64,000 bases of DNA from Niveispirillum sp. SYP-B3756 (GCF_009495745.1 NZ_WIDQ01000005.1:295307-359306); one strand, 5' to 3'. Counted from the stretch's first letter, positions 36,495 through 46,028 are shown. Made by a program: numbers and translations. Notes: a model not told the origin generated them from the sequence alone.

Positions 36495-39400
36495 ATGCCC
36501 CCATCCCTCCACCATGTCCGCCGGCTGAGCCTGGAAGTGACAGCCGCCGACATGCCGTTGGCCATGGCTCTGCGCGGGCGGGTGGAGACCATGGCCCGCA
36601 GCCTGCTGCCGGCGGTGCTGGAGCGGGTGTTCGACATGCTGGCCGGTGAAGACCGACATATCCGGATCGACCGGCTTGACCTTGATCTGGGGCAGCTTCC
36701 CGCTGAAGGGCTGGAGCAGGCCGCCGCCGCCGCTCTGGAACGGGTATTGACGGAGGCGCTGCGGCGGGCACTGACCGGCGCGGACACTGACGGGACTGCC
36801 GTGGAAGCCCGTCACCTCTCCCCCCAGCAGGCCCAGTTGGAGCTGCTGGACCATTATCTAGCCCATGGCACCCTGCCCTACTGGGCACGCGGCCAGGATG
36901 CCATGGCGCCAGCCGCCCTGCTGGACCGGCTGATGACGGCGCAGCCGGCCGCCGCAGCCGCGCTGCTGCGCCGTCGCGGGCGGGATCGGGCAGCGCTGAC
37001 GCGGCTGGTGCTGCAGGCGGGGGAAGCCGGGTTGCGCCGGCTGCTGGCCCTGCTGGCCCCGGCAGAAGCGGCGGAGATTCTGGCCTATCTGGCGGATCTG
37101 ATCCTGCTGCATCAGGTCCAGCCGCTGCTGCCCCTGGCGGAACCGGGTCTGCGCCGGCTGCTCTGGCTGCTGACCTTCGATTATCTGGTGCGTGAAGCGG
37201 GTTCCCAGTTCAACCGCCGCAGCTTCGTTGCCAGCCTGCTGGAAGGGGCGGCAGAGGCCGAGGGGGTCCCCTATGCCGCCCTGCTGGACCTGTTGCGGCT
37301 GGGGCTGGAGCAACTGCGCCGGCACCGGCCGCTGGGGTCATCCCTGCCCGGCGTGCTGCATGAGCTTTTCGCTGTCACCCCCCGGCCACCACCCCCCACA
37401 GCGACCACTGCCGCCGACAGACCGATCGACAATCCAGATCTGTTGATCAGCCGGGCGGAGCAGGGGGATGCGACAGAACTGCTGGCCCTGATGCGCCGGC
37501 AGGCGGCGGACCGCAGCGCCATGGAACGGCTGGTCCGCCGCCTGGCGACACCCGTGTTTGCCGATATCCTGACAAGGCTGGAACCTGGCCATGCCACCCT
37601 GATCCTGACTTATCTGGGCGACATCACCCGGCTGCACCATGAAGAAGCCATCCTGACCCTGTCCGATCTGGGGATGGAACGGCTGCTACGGCTGCTGACC
37701 TTGCTGCATCTGCTGCGCGATCCCGGCTCCCAGTTCAACCGGCGGGACTGGCTGCGACGATTGTTGCAGGGGATGGCGGCGGCGGAGGGCATCGCCTATG
37801 CCCGGCTGCTGGACCTGCTGGGGCGCTGCCTTGAGCGGACCGGCCGGCATCTGCCCCTGGCCTCCTCCCTTCCCGCCCTGGTGGCGGAACTGATCGGGGA
37901 GCAGGCAGTGACAGCCCCCGCCGCCCTGGCCGCAGCCCCGCCGATGGCAGACCTGCCGGCAAGCCTGGAACGGCTGCTGCGGCGGGAGGGGGAAGCAACC
38001 GGTTCACTGGCGACAGCGCTGGCCGATCTTTCAGCGGACGCTTTAGCAGGGCTAGTCCAGCGGCTGGCCGGGGACCGCGGTGCGGTGTACCGGTTGGCGG
38101 GGCTGTTGTCGGAAGCCGCTTTCCGTCGGCTGGCGGCAACACTGGCTGGCGCGGATGCGGGCGGGTTTCTGGACACGCTGGACGGGCTGTGTGACCTGCA
38201 TCGACATGTTCCCCTCCTGACCCTGGACGACATGGGCTTCCGCCAGTTGGGCCGTGCCCTGATGTTGGGCTTCATGGTGCGGCCGGGCGGGCGGTCCGGG
38301 ATGCCGGTGCTGCCCTGGCTGCTGGATGGTGTCGCCCGGTTCGCCGGGCTGGATCGGGCGGGCCTGCTGGACATCCTGCGCCATACCACCACCAAAACCG
38401 TGAACGGTACCATCCCCGACCTGCCCGCAGGCCTGGAGGCGATGTTGCAGGAAGTGGCAACGGCACCGCTGCCGGGCCAGGCCCTGTTCCTGGCCGGACG
38501 GTATCTGACCAGCAGCCAGCCCCTGGCCAGCGGGTCTGGCCTTCCGGCCCTGGCGACACAGGATCCCGCTGGTCTGGCAGCCTTGCTGCGCCGGCTTGCC
38601 CATGCCGACCCCACCGTCTGGCCCCAGAGGCTGGATCGGTTGCTGGCCTGGCTGCTGCCGGAGGAAGTGGCCGCCCTGCTGGATGCCAGACAGGCGGATG
38701 AAGCCACCCGCCTGTCTGGTGTGCTGGCCGACATGCCGGGGATGACGCCGGTGGCCGCATGGCGGCGGGTGCTGGAGGCGATGCTGTGGGACCGCTTTCC
38801 GCCGCCCCTGCCCCCGCCGCTTGCATCCCCTTCACCGCCCGTGCCGGACCCGCCCCCGGAAAGGGCGGCGCGGTCCCTGGCCCTGGCCTGGCTGGCCGGC
38901 GATATCCCGGATGACAGGGTGGAACCGGAGCAGCTGGCGACCCTGGTGGAATGGCTGGCGGAGCATGAGGCGGAGGCATTGCGGGAAGCGCTGGCCCGCG
39001 GTCTGGCGCAGGCCGCCGTGCGCGAACGCTGGGCCCTGCATCTGGCAGACGCAACCCTGGCCCAGCTGCTGACCATCATCGCCCCGGAGCGGGCCCGCTT
39101 CCTGATCGCCGCCGGCACGGTGCTGGCCACCGCCTGGCGGGAGACGGCCAGCCCGGAACAACGCGCGGCCCTGCGTCACCTGCCCTGGTCGCTGCTGCTG
39201 GAACTGGTGGCTGAGCGACCGCCGGAGCTGCGGCCGGTGCGGCTGCTGGCGGCGGAACTGGTGCAGCGGCTGGCCGGCGGCGACCCGGCCCAACTGTCCC
39301 CCCTGCTGGACAAGGCGCAGTCCCTGGCGCGGGACGGCGGCCATGCCGGGGTAACCGCTGCCCTGCAGGCTGTCCCCCGCCCGCCGCCGCCGTCGCCCCC

Positions 39401-39962
39401 GGCCCGGCCATCCGGCTGGCGCTTCCCCGCTTCAACCACGCAGCCGCAGGAGCCGGTTTACATCGGCAACGCCGGGCTGGTGCTGCTGGCGCCGTTCCTG
39501 CCGCGTTTCTTTCAGCAGCTTGACCTGCTGATGCCGGGGGAGGATGGCACGCCGGGGCTGCACGGGCTGGAAACCGTCTCCCGCGCCGTTCACCTGTTGC
39601 AGTATCTGGTGGACGAGCGGTGCGACCGGCCGGAACCGGATTTGGTGCTGAACAAGCTGCTGTGCGGTGTCACCCCCGCCTTCCCGATCGAACCGGCCAT
39701 CGAACCCACGAATGCGGACCTGGCCCTGTGCGGGCAGTTGACCCGGGCGGTGCTGGCCAACTGGACAATCATCAAGGATACCTCCCCCATCGGCCTGCGC
39801 CAGACATTCCTGCAGCGGGAGGGCAAGTTGACCCCGGCGGAAAATGGCTGGACCCTGACCGTTCAGCGCAAGACGGTGGATGTGCTGGTGGACCAGATCC
39901 CGTGGGGGTTTTCCATCGTCCTCCATGGCTGGATGACCAGCCCGATCCATGTCACCTGGTGA
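36495..39962 (+). CDS. eCIS tape-measure protein
   Basis: 1155 aa, contractile injection system tape measure family (Pvc14). Starts with LHHVRRLSLEVTAADMPLAMAL and HIRIDRLDLDLGQLPAEGLEQ, the conserved N-terminal block. The body is Leu/Ala/Arg-rich and contains a repeat of about 176 residues: GSQFNRR occurs near residues 236 and 412 in matching contexts (RLLWLLTFDYLVREAGSQFNRR, RLLRLLTLLHLLRDPGSQFNRR), with a third weaker copy after. The C-terminus (about 985-1155) has GNAGLVLLAPFLPRFFQQLDLL, LNKLLCGV and LVDQIPWGFSIVLHGWM, as in all members. Sets particle length. Four bp after the cargo gene. Confidence 0.88.
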   Translation: MPPSLHHVRRLSLEVTAADMPLAMALRGRVETMARSLLPAVLERVFDMLAGEDRHIRIDRLDLDLGQLPAEGLEQAAAAALERVLTEALRRALTGADTDGTAVEARHLSPQQAQLELLDHYLAHGTLPYWARGQDAMAPAALLDRLMTAQPAAAAALLRRRGRDRAALTRLVLQAGEAGLRRLLALLAPAEAAEILAYLADLILLHQVQPLLPLAEPGLRRLLWLLTFDYLVREAGSQFNRRSFVASLLEGAAEAEGVPYAALLDLLRLGLEQLRRHRPLGSSLPGVLHELFAVTPRPPPPTATTAADRPIDNPDLLISRAEQGDATELLALMRRQAADRSAMERLVRRLATPVFADILTRLEPGHATLILTYLGDITRLHHEEAILTLSDLGMERLLRLLTLLHLLRDPGSQFNRRDWLRRLLQGMAAAEGIAYARLLDLLGRCLERTGRHLPLASSLPALVAELIGEQAVTAPAALAAAPPMADLPASLERLLRREGEATGSLATALADLSADALAGLVQRLAGDRGAVYRLAGLLSEAAFRRLAATLAGADAGGFLDTLDGLCDLHRHVPLLTLDDMGFRQLGRALMLGFMVRPGGRSGMPVLPWLLDGVARFAGLDRAGLLDILRHTTTKTVNGTIPDLPAGLEAMLQEVATAPLPGQALFLAGRYLTSSQPLASGSGLPALATQDPAGLAALLRRLAHADPTVWPQRLDRLLAWLLPEEVAALLDARQADEATRLSGVLADMPGMTPVAAWRRVLEAMLWDRFPPPLPPPLASPSPPVPDPPPERAARSLALAWLAGDIPDDRVEPEQLATLVEWLAEHEAEALREALARGLAQAAVRERWALHLADATLAQLLTIIAPERARFLIAAGTVLATAWRETASPEQRAALRHLPWSLLLELVAERPPELRPVRLLAAELVQRLAGGDPAQLSPLLDKAQSLARDGGHAGVTAALQAVPRPPPPSPPARPSGWRFPASTTQPQEPVYIGNAGLVLLAPFLPRFFQQLDLLMPGEDGTPGLHGLETVSRAVHLLQYLVDERCDRPEPDLVLNKLLCGVTPAFPIEPAIEPTNADLALCGQLTRAVLANWTIIKDTSPIGLRQTFLQREGKLTPAENGWTLTVQRKTVDVLVDQIPWGFSIVLHGWMTSPIHVTW

Positions 39963-39967
39963 AACCC

Positions 39968-41323
39968 ATGATCGACGCATCTGACGATATCCTCAACAAT
40001 GCCCGGACCATCGGCGCCGAAATCGCTTGGTTCCAGGCGGTGCTGGACTGCCGTTTCGCTGAACATGCCGCCGGCCAGCCCGGGGCGGACGTTCCCGCTC
40101 CACCACCGGTAACCGACAAGACATGCGCCTATGGTCGGATCCTGACGGAGCTGGACCCCAGCCCCGCAGAGCGGCTGCTGCTGATTCTGGCCCTGCTGCC
40201 CCATCAGGCGCCTGCGGTCCTGGACCCGTTCCTGATCCAGAACCAGCCGCTGGGCCGGCGCTTTACCGAGTTCGGCGGCTATATCAGCCAAGCCCATGGC
40301 GGTTTCCTGCCGACGGTGGAAACCGCCCTGTTCCTGCTGGCCGGGGGAAATCATGCAGCGCGCCTCGCCGCGAGGCGGCTGTTCCATCCCGGACACCGGT
40401 TTCTGGCCCAGGGAATATTGCGGCTGGAGCATCGCATTGCGGAGGAGCCGATGGGGGTGGCGGTGCTCACCCTGTCGCCCGACTATCTGGAACGGATGAC
40501 CGTGGGGGGCACCTATGATCCCGACCCCGGCCCCTCCTTCCCCGCCCATCGCATGACCACACCCCTGAACTGGGCGGATCTGGTGCTGGACAGCCCGACC
40601 CAGCAACAGGTGGAGATGATCGCCAGTTGGTTGCAGCATGGCGAGACATTGATGCAGGACTGGAAACTGGCACGGCGACTGAAACCGGGATATCGCTGCC
40701 TGTTCTACGGCCCGCCCGGCACCGGCAAGACCCTGACCGCCTGTCTGCTGGGGGCCCGCGCCGGACGACCCGTATACCGGGTGGACCTGTCTCAGGTAGT
40801 GTCAAAATGGATCGGAGAAACCGAGAAGAATCTGGCCAACCTGTTCGATCAGGCCCAGCATCGGGATTGGATTTTGTTCTTCGACGAGGCAGACGCCCTA
40901 TTCGGCCGGCGCACCGAATCCCATTCCGCCAATGATCGGGCCGCCAATCAGCAAATCGCCTATCTACTGCAACGGCTGGAAGATTTCCCAGGGCTGGTAA
41001 TCCTGGCCACCAACCAGCGCGCCCACATGGACGAAGCCTTCACCCGCCGTTTCCAGACGTCGATCCTGTTCCCCATGCCCGATGCCGACGCCCGTGCAAG
41101 GCTGTGGCTGGAGACGTTCCAGGACCAGACGAAACGGCTGGCGGCAGACGTGGATCTGGATCGGCTGGCGCGGGAGCATGAGTTGGCCGGCGGGGCGATC
41201 TTGAACGTGGCCCGCACCGCCTGCCTGCTGGCGGTCGAACGTTCCCCGCCGGAGATCCAGCTCCGCGACCTGCTGGAAGCGGTGCGGCAGGAGATGCACA
41301 AGGAAAATCGCTATTTCCGCTGA
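39968..41323 (+). CDS. eCIS AAA+ ATPase (Pvc15-like)
   Basis: 451 aa. Helical N-terminal part (1-200), then a classical AAA module: Walker A GPPGTGKT (248-255), Walker B ILFFDEADALFGRR (302-315), and the sensor stretch VILATNQRAHMDEAFTRRF with arginine finger candidates. In PVC the homologue is needed for cargo loading or assembly. ATG 39968 lies 5 bp after the tape-measure stop, so translation is coupled; the frame is open upstream but only as antisense-free overlap with the previous gene. Last gene of the injection-system operon. Confidence 0.92.
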   Translation: MIDASDDILNNARTIGAEIAWFQAVLDCRFAEHAAGQPGADVPAPPPVTDKTCAYGRILTELDPSPAERLLLILALLPHQAPAVLDPFLIQNQPLGRRFTEFGGYISQAHGGFLPTVETALFLLAGGNHAARLAARRLFHPGHRFLAQGILRLEHRIAEEPMGVAVLTLSPDYLERMTVGGTYDPDPGPSFPAHRMTTPLNWADLVLDSPTQQQVEMIASWLQHGETLMQDWKLARRLKPGYRCLFYGPPGTGKTLTACLLGARAGRPVYRVDLSQVVSKWIGETEKNLANLFDQAQHRDWILFFDEADALFGRRTESHSANDRAANQQIAYLLQRLEDFPGLVILATNQRAHMDEAFTRRFQTSILFPMPDADARARLWLETFQDQTKRLAADVDLDRLAREHELAGGAILNVARTACLLAVERSPPEIQLRDLLEAVRQEMHKENRYFR

Positions 41324-41578
41324 GCGAAAGCCCGTTGCCTGCGGGCAGCATGATTGTAAACATAGCCCCGCTCCCATACCGTCTGGATAATGGCACCGGA
41401 CTGAGAGTGCTCTTGGTTCTTGGCTCACGACCTGAGCGAGGTAAAATTTCACGCCTCTGTAAATCCTCTCCCCACATTATCGGGGGCGTCAGAGTATATA
41501 AGCAAAAATTCGGATTACAGCTTTCCCGGCGGACGCGGTATCGTGCCGGCGTTCATGGGCCCAATCAAGTGACGGGAA

Positions 41579-43324
41579 ATGCACCTTCTCATCTATGTCG
41601 AGCCCCATCCAGTCCGAAACGGATTTATGCAGCACAACTGGATCGCCCACCAGTTTGCCCAGAGCCTGAGCAGCCATTGGGGAGCGGGGCCGGATCAGGT
41701 TCGCCTTCTGGTCAACCGCCATGTGGGGGAGGAAATGGCTGTCCGCTATCCGGACAGCTGGCCACATTTCATCTGCCCATCATCTGCCCTCAGCCGGAAA
41801 ATCGATGAGGCGCTGGTGGATTGGGCGTCTGCCGGCCTGGACATATGGGCCGGCCTGCTGACGGGAACCGGCCCAATCTGCGCGCTATATGAGGAACTGC
41901 TGGATGATGTGAAACAGCATATCTATGATTTCGATACTATTTTACTGTGGGGCGACAATGGTGCGGTGCGGCGCTTCGCGGCCCGACATCACATCCAGGT
42001 CATCCATATGGAATTGGGGCCAACGCGGATACCGTTCAAGCAGACCGTGATGTTCGATCCCGAGGGGACGAATGGCAATGCTTCCCTAAGCCAGCTGCAT
42101 ATTGAGGACATTCGCGCTGCCTATGATCATCCCCCCCTGTCCACAGATGTCTGGCGCCTGACGATGGGGGGTGGGGCCCGTCCGGTTTCTGACGACCTGA
42201 TCAGGCTGGGATTGGGGACTGGAAACCAGAAGCGTCCAGGTGAACGAACGAAGAAGTCAATCCTGATACCGTTGCAGCTGTCCGACGACGCCAACGTTCT
42301 TCTGCATTCACCCTATAAATCACCGCTGGCGATGCTGCAGGCGCTATTGCCCAAGTTGCAGGACAAGGGCGTGCAGGTATTGATCAAGCCACATCCAGCA
42401 GCTACTCACCGCCCGCTCAACGTCACGGCCCAGGACAAAGCGCTGCGCTTTGCCCGGACATTTCCCAATGTCACCGTCACGGGCCCTGGCATCACAAACG
42501 ATGATGCTACCACCTTACTCCGCCAGGTGGATGGTATTGTAACCTTGAACAGCAGCGTTGGGTTTGAATCTCTATTGTTCAATAAAAAATTATGCGTAAT
42601 TGGTGAATCTCCCTATAAAATAAAGGGGGTTTTTCCTGATTTTGATTCTTTTATTAATGATGATTTCGACAAAGAACAGTATGATGAAAATATTAAATAT
42701 TTGGTAGATTATTTTTTAACTTCAGCGTTTTGGTCAATTGATAAGGGATTCGATTTTAAAACCATTCAGAATACGGCCGAACTGTTTACATCTCTGACAA
42801 CACTTCCGCCAACGGCCCAGGCTGACCGTGCCCGGCTGCGGCTGACCCATCAGGCGACGGGTGACGGTAGCAAACTGCACCGTCATGGCCGCGTACTGGA
42901 AATGGAGCCCCCCCTTCCCGCCGCCGCCGCATCACCGGGGTGGAACGGAATCCAGGCTGGCCCGAAGGGGGAACTGATATCACCCGGCACCGGCTCGCTG
43001 CCACTGCTGCCCACGGCGCATATATATTTCATCGATACGTGGCAGTTAAATCCCACCCTCCTAGTCCAGGGATGGGCCTTCGATCAGCGCACCTTGATGA
43101 TGCCAAAAAGGCTGTTCGCCACGCTGCCAGGCCGGATCTTATGGAGTAGCACCTGCTCCGTGGAACGACCGGGCGCACAGGCAGCTTTCGCGTTGAATAC
43201 CAGCCGCGTGGGCTTTGGCTTTAGCCTGCAGGTTCAGCTGGGGAACGAGGAAGAAGCACAGTCTCTTCGGGTTTTTGCTGTAAATGACTGTTTCCAGGCG
43301 ACCGAACTGTTGCCATCAAAATGA
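41579..43324 (+). CDS. Capsule/Kdo-transferase-like glycosyltransferase (GT99/KpsC-like)
   Basis: 581 aa. N-terminal domain starts MHLLIYVEPHPVRNGFMQHNWIAHQF and continues with FDTILLWGDNGAVRRFAARHHIQVIHMELGPTR, as in GT99-type and capsule-export glycosyltransferases. The middle has VLIKPHPAATHRP and IVTLNSSVGFESLLFNKKLCVIGESPYKIKGVF, which parallels the Kdo-transferase core of KpsC/KpsS proteins. A stretch encoding residues of about 330-400 (42,570-42,780) is strongly AT-rich, unlike both ends, suggesting a mosaic gene. The C-terminal ~120 residues are a separate, unidentified domain. Probably cytosolic, making surface polysaccharide. A 255-bp gap (41,324-41,578) separates it from the ATPase gene and holds nothing clear. 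Confidence 0.7.
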   Translation: MHLLIYVEPHPVRNGFMQHNWIAHQFAQSLSSHWGAGPDQVRLLVNRHVGEEMAVRYPDSWPHFICPSSALSRKIDEALVDWASAGLDIWAGLLTGTGPICALYEELLDDVKQHIYDFDTILLWGDNGAVRRFAARHHIQVIHMELGPTRIPFKQTVMFDPEGTNGNASLSQLHIEDIRAAYDHPPLSTDVWRLTMGGGARPVSDDLIRLGLGTGNQKRPGERTKKSILIPLQLSDDANVLLHSPYKSPLAMLQALLPKLQDKGVQVLIKPHPAATHRPLNVTAQDKALRFARTFPNVTVTGPGITNDDATTLLRQVDGIVTLNSSVGFESLLFNKKLCVIGESPYKIKGVFPDFDSFINDDFDKEQYDENIKYLVDYFLTSAFWSIDKGFDFKTIQNTAELFTSLTTLPPTAQADRARLRLTHQATGDGSKLHRHGRVLEMEPPLPAAAASPGWNGIQAGPKGELISPGTGSLPLLPTAHIYFIDTWQLNPTLLVQGWAFDQRTLMMPKRLFATLPGRILWSSTCSVERPGAQAAFALNTSRVGFGFSLQVQLGNEEEAQSLRVFAVNDCFQATELLPSK

Positions 43325-43372
43325 GAACGCCACCCCAGGCGGCCATTGTTCAGATGGCGGCCTATCGGGCAA

Positions 43373-43416
43373 AAAAGCCGCTGGCGCGTATCAAGAAAGA
43401 CGCGCCAGCGGCTTTT
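43373..43416. terminator. Bidirectional terminator
   Basis: 17-bp perfect stem AAAAGCCGCTGGCGCGT (43373-43389) with an 11-nt... 10-nt loop (43390-43399) and the complementary arm 43400-43416, giving A-run and T-run on both sides. It separates the convergent glycosyltransferase and epimerase genes, 49 bp after the first stop and 2 bp before the second. Confidence 0.92.
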
Positions 43417-43417
43417 C

Positions 43418-44470
43418 TCAGTACTTCCAGCGCAGGTCTTCACCCAGGCGACCTTCGCTCATGTGGCGTTCCAGCACTTTCAGGCGCATGAACTGTGAAT
43501 TCCGGAAGGACTGGTCACGGAACCCCATCGATTCCAACCCGTCGCGCAACCCTTCGATGGCTGCCGTCAGCGTTACCTGGGGCTGATGCTGCGGTGCCAG
43601 TTCGCGGTAAAGGGCAAAGTCAACGCTATAGGAACGGCGATCAGGCGGCGCATTGGTATTGATGCTGACTTTGGTCCCGGGAACAAGCTCAGCCACCGCC
43701 TGGGCGAGATCGCGGACCTGATAGTTCCAGCCGTCGCTTCCCGTATTAATGCCCAGGAAATCGCCACCCTGATCGGAACTGCGATGGATCGCCCAATCAA
43801 TCGCCCGGGCCATATCGTTGACATGGATCAGCGGCCGCCAGGGGGTGCCGTCGCTGAGCACGGTAATCTCACCTGCGGCCAGGGCGCAGGCGACAAAATC
43901 GTTAAGCACGAGATCCAGCCGAAGCCGGGGGGACATGCCGCAGGCTGTGGCAAAACGCAGGGCAGTGACGACCATGTCGCCCCGATCCATCGCCTTCAAG
44001 CCCATTTCCGTTGCAACCTTAGAGCGTGCATAGGCGGTCAGGGGGTTCAGCGCATCGCCCTCACGGCGCGGGCCGCCCTCCGCAGCACCATACATGGAAC
44101 AGCTTGACGCAAAGACATAGCGCTTCACGCCCTGGTCCCGTGCCATTTCAGCGATAGAAACGCTTGTCTTGTGATTGATATCGTCCGTAACCGCTTCAAA
44201 CCGGTTGCCCATCGGATCATTAGAAATGGCCGCAAGCTGGACAACGGCATCCACACCCTGCAACAGGGAGGGCGAAAAATCACGAACATCACCAAAATGC
44301 TGGACGTCGGCACGGGATTCAGGCAATAAATCAGCTCCGGTCAGGCAATGACCAAAAAAACCACTATCAAATCCGATGATGCGAGCTTTGGGATAAGTAG
44401 AACGGATATAGCGAATCAAAACCGGCCCGACATAGCCCATATTGCCTGTAATTAGAATATTCATCATCAA
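43418..44470 (-). CDS. NAD-dependent sugar epimerase/dehydratase (extended SDR)
   Basis: 350 aa. Rossmann loop NILITGNMGYVGPVLIRYI (GxxGxxG at residues 9-15), catalytic Tyr147 and Lys151 in YARSK, and the usual S-S-x-S-x-Y-G block (ASSCSMYGAA). Such enzymes convert nucleotide sugars (UDP- or dTDP-glucose types). The exact reaction cannot be read. Three consecutive ATGs (44,470, 44,467, 44,464) are possible starts; family alignments favour M-N-I-L-I. Convergent with the glycosyltransferase and divergent from the sulfotransferase, so probably part of one surface-glycan group. The 210-bp divergent gap upstream holds no other gene. Confidence 0.85.
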   Translation of the reverse strand: MMMNILITGNMGYVGPVLIRYIRSTYPKARIIGFDSGFFGHCLTGADLLPESRADVQHFGDVRDFSPSLLQGVDAVVQLAAISNDPMGNRFEAVTDDINHKTSVSIAEMARDQGVKRYVFASSCSMYGAAEGGPRREGDALNPLTAYARSKVATEMGLKAMDRGDMVVTALRFATACGMSPRLRLDLVLNDFVACALAAGEITVLSDGTPWRPLIHVNDMARAIDWAIHRSSDQGGDFLGINTGSDGWNYQVRDLAQAVAELVPGTKVSINTNAPPDRRSYSVDFALYRELAPQHQPQVTLTAAIEGLRDGLESMGFRDQSFRNSQFMRLKVLERHMSEGRLGEDLRWKY

Positions 44471-44680
44471 ACTCCACCATAATTATCTGCTGCCCGCGCA
44501 GCAAATTGATGCGTTACGCCACCAAAGCCTAGCTCCGTAGCCGCTGCTTAATATCAAATTAACCCCTAAATATCTACAGTTCTAGGTGCGACTGTCGAAC
44601 TTTGTAGGCTTTCGTCCGGCCCCCTTGACAGACTGGTTCGCCAGCGCCGGGATCGCACAGCAATATCAAGGAGTTTACTC

Positions 44681-46000
44681 TTGGAAGAGCTCTGTCAGCC
44701 GAACCGGACAACGGTCGACATTAAGATATCCAGCGTCGAAACGATGAATATCGGTTCCCGGGATATCGTCGGGGCCTATTTGGATGATCCGGAAATCGGT
44801 GATGAAACAGAGAGATATTGCCTTCTGGTCCGGGGGTGGTGTATTTCCCGTTCGTCTCCACTTGAGCGTATTCAACTCTTCTATGGAAACAATTGTATTG
44901 CTGATGTGGCGCCCTTTAACCGGCCGGACGTGCAATATGCGGTGCCGGGGGAACCATTTGCCCTGCGGTCAGGCTTCTCAATTTCAGTCAGCACGCTCTG
45001 TCTGCCTGCTTGCGGAACATTGAGCCTGTGGGCAAAGCTGTCATCCGGTATCAGGGCCCAGATTGGCCGTATTGAGCTTGCGACCCGCATTCCCCTGCTC
45101 AATCATCCGGACCATCTCAAACCGTTGATTTTGTTTTCGGTTGGCCGCAGCGGCTCCACCGCCTTGATGAAGCTGCTGACGGCGCATCCGGAAATTTCCG
45201 GCCATATGCCCTATCCGCTGGAAACCCGATTTGCGCAACATTCTTATCATGCCATGCGTATCGCGTCCTCCTTTGCAACCAGTTACGCGGAGGATATGAT
45301 GACCTCATTCACCGCGCGGCGGCCGATGTTGGGGCCAAATCCCTCCTTTGGCTATTTCAATGATTTGGATGGATTTTTCCATCAAACCTATGCGCCTGGA
45401 TTGATCGAGCGGCATATGGAAATGATTGACGCGTTCTATCGGGCACAAAAGCTACCTGGTGAACAAAAGCCGCGTTTTTTTGCAGAAAAATCCACTCAAG
45501 ATTCCTATGTTATCTCGGTGTTGGATAAAATTGACGGTGCCCGGCGCATCATGCTGATGCGCGACCCACGGGATATCATGGTCTCGATCCGCAAATTCAA
45601 TCAACAGACCGGCTATCTGTCGTTCGGTGCAGAGCGGGTCAACAGCTTCGCTGAACATGCTGAACTGATCCGCGCCTCCATTGAATGGCATCTGGAGGCG
45701 GCCGGTTGGGAGGATGAGCGGTCCATCTTCCTGAAATATGAGGACATGATCGCTGATTGGACCGATACCGCCACCAAGCTCTTTGGCTTGCTGGGCATTG
45801 CGGATGACGAAGACACCGTGGACCAAGCCGTGCGGGTCATCCATGCGGAGAAAGGGGGGGAGGTGCGTCACACCACCTCATCTTCCACTTCAGACTCCAT
45901 TGGTCGCTGGATCAATGATCTGGAGCCGGAGGAGAAGGAAATTTGCGCGGTCATCTTTGATGATCTGTTGGAAAAGATGGGCTACAATAAATATCACTGA
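44681..46000 (+). CDS. Sulfotransferase family protein
   Basis: 439 aa. PAPS-binding 5'-loop PLILFSVGRSGSTALMKLL near residues 149-167 and the 3'-phosphate motif LMRDPRDIMVSIRKFNQ, typical of bacterial Sulfotransfer_1/3 proteins. The N-terminal ~140 residues form a beta-rich domain (YCLLVRGWCISRSSPLERIQLFYG) often seen fused to glycan sulfotransferases or glycosyltransferases. Transfers sulfate to a carbohydrate or protein acceptor. Start is TTG 44681, chosen because AAGGAG (44,668-44,673) is 7 bp upstream. Note that the next locus degrades sulfate esters; no operon link exists. Confidence 0.85.
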   Translation: MEELCQPNRTTVDIKISSVETMNIGSRDIVGAYLDDPEIGDETERYCLLVRGWCISRSSPLERIQLFYGNNCIADVAPFNRPDVQYAVPGEPFALRSGFSISVSTLCLPACGTLSLWAKLSSGIRAQIGRIELATRIPLLNHPDHLKPLILFSVGRSGSTALMKLLTAHPEISGHMPYPLETRFAQHSYHAMRIASSFATSYAEDMMTSFTARRPMLGPNPSFGYFNDLDGFFHQTYAPGLIERHMEMIDAFYRAQKLPGEQKPRFFAEKSTQDSYVISVLDKIDGARRIMLMRDPRDIMVSIRKFNQQTGYLSFGAERVNSFAEHAELIRASIEWHLEAAGWEDERSIFLKYEDMIADWTDTATKLFGLLGIADDEDTVDQAVRVIHAEKGGEVRHTTSSSTSDSIGRWINDLEPEEKEICAVIFDDLLEKMGYNKYH

Positions 46001-46028
46001 TACCTTGGGTCATGTTTCACGCCCTTTG

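Noticed and set aside
19597..41323. Prophage or tailed-phage remnant
   Set aside because: No capsid, portal, terminase, integrase or lysis genes; the set is a bare contractile tail with an AAA+ ATPase.
44681..46000. Reading the sulfotransferase as part of the sulfatase operon
   Set aside because: Opposite direction, and separated by the IS remnant and pseudogenes.
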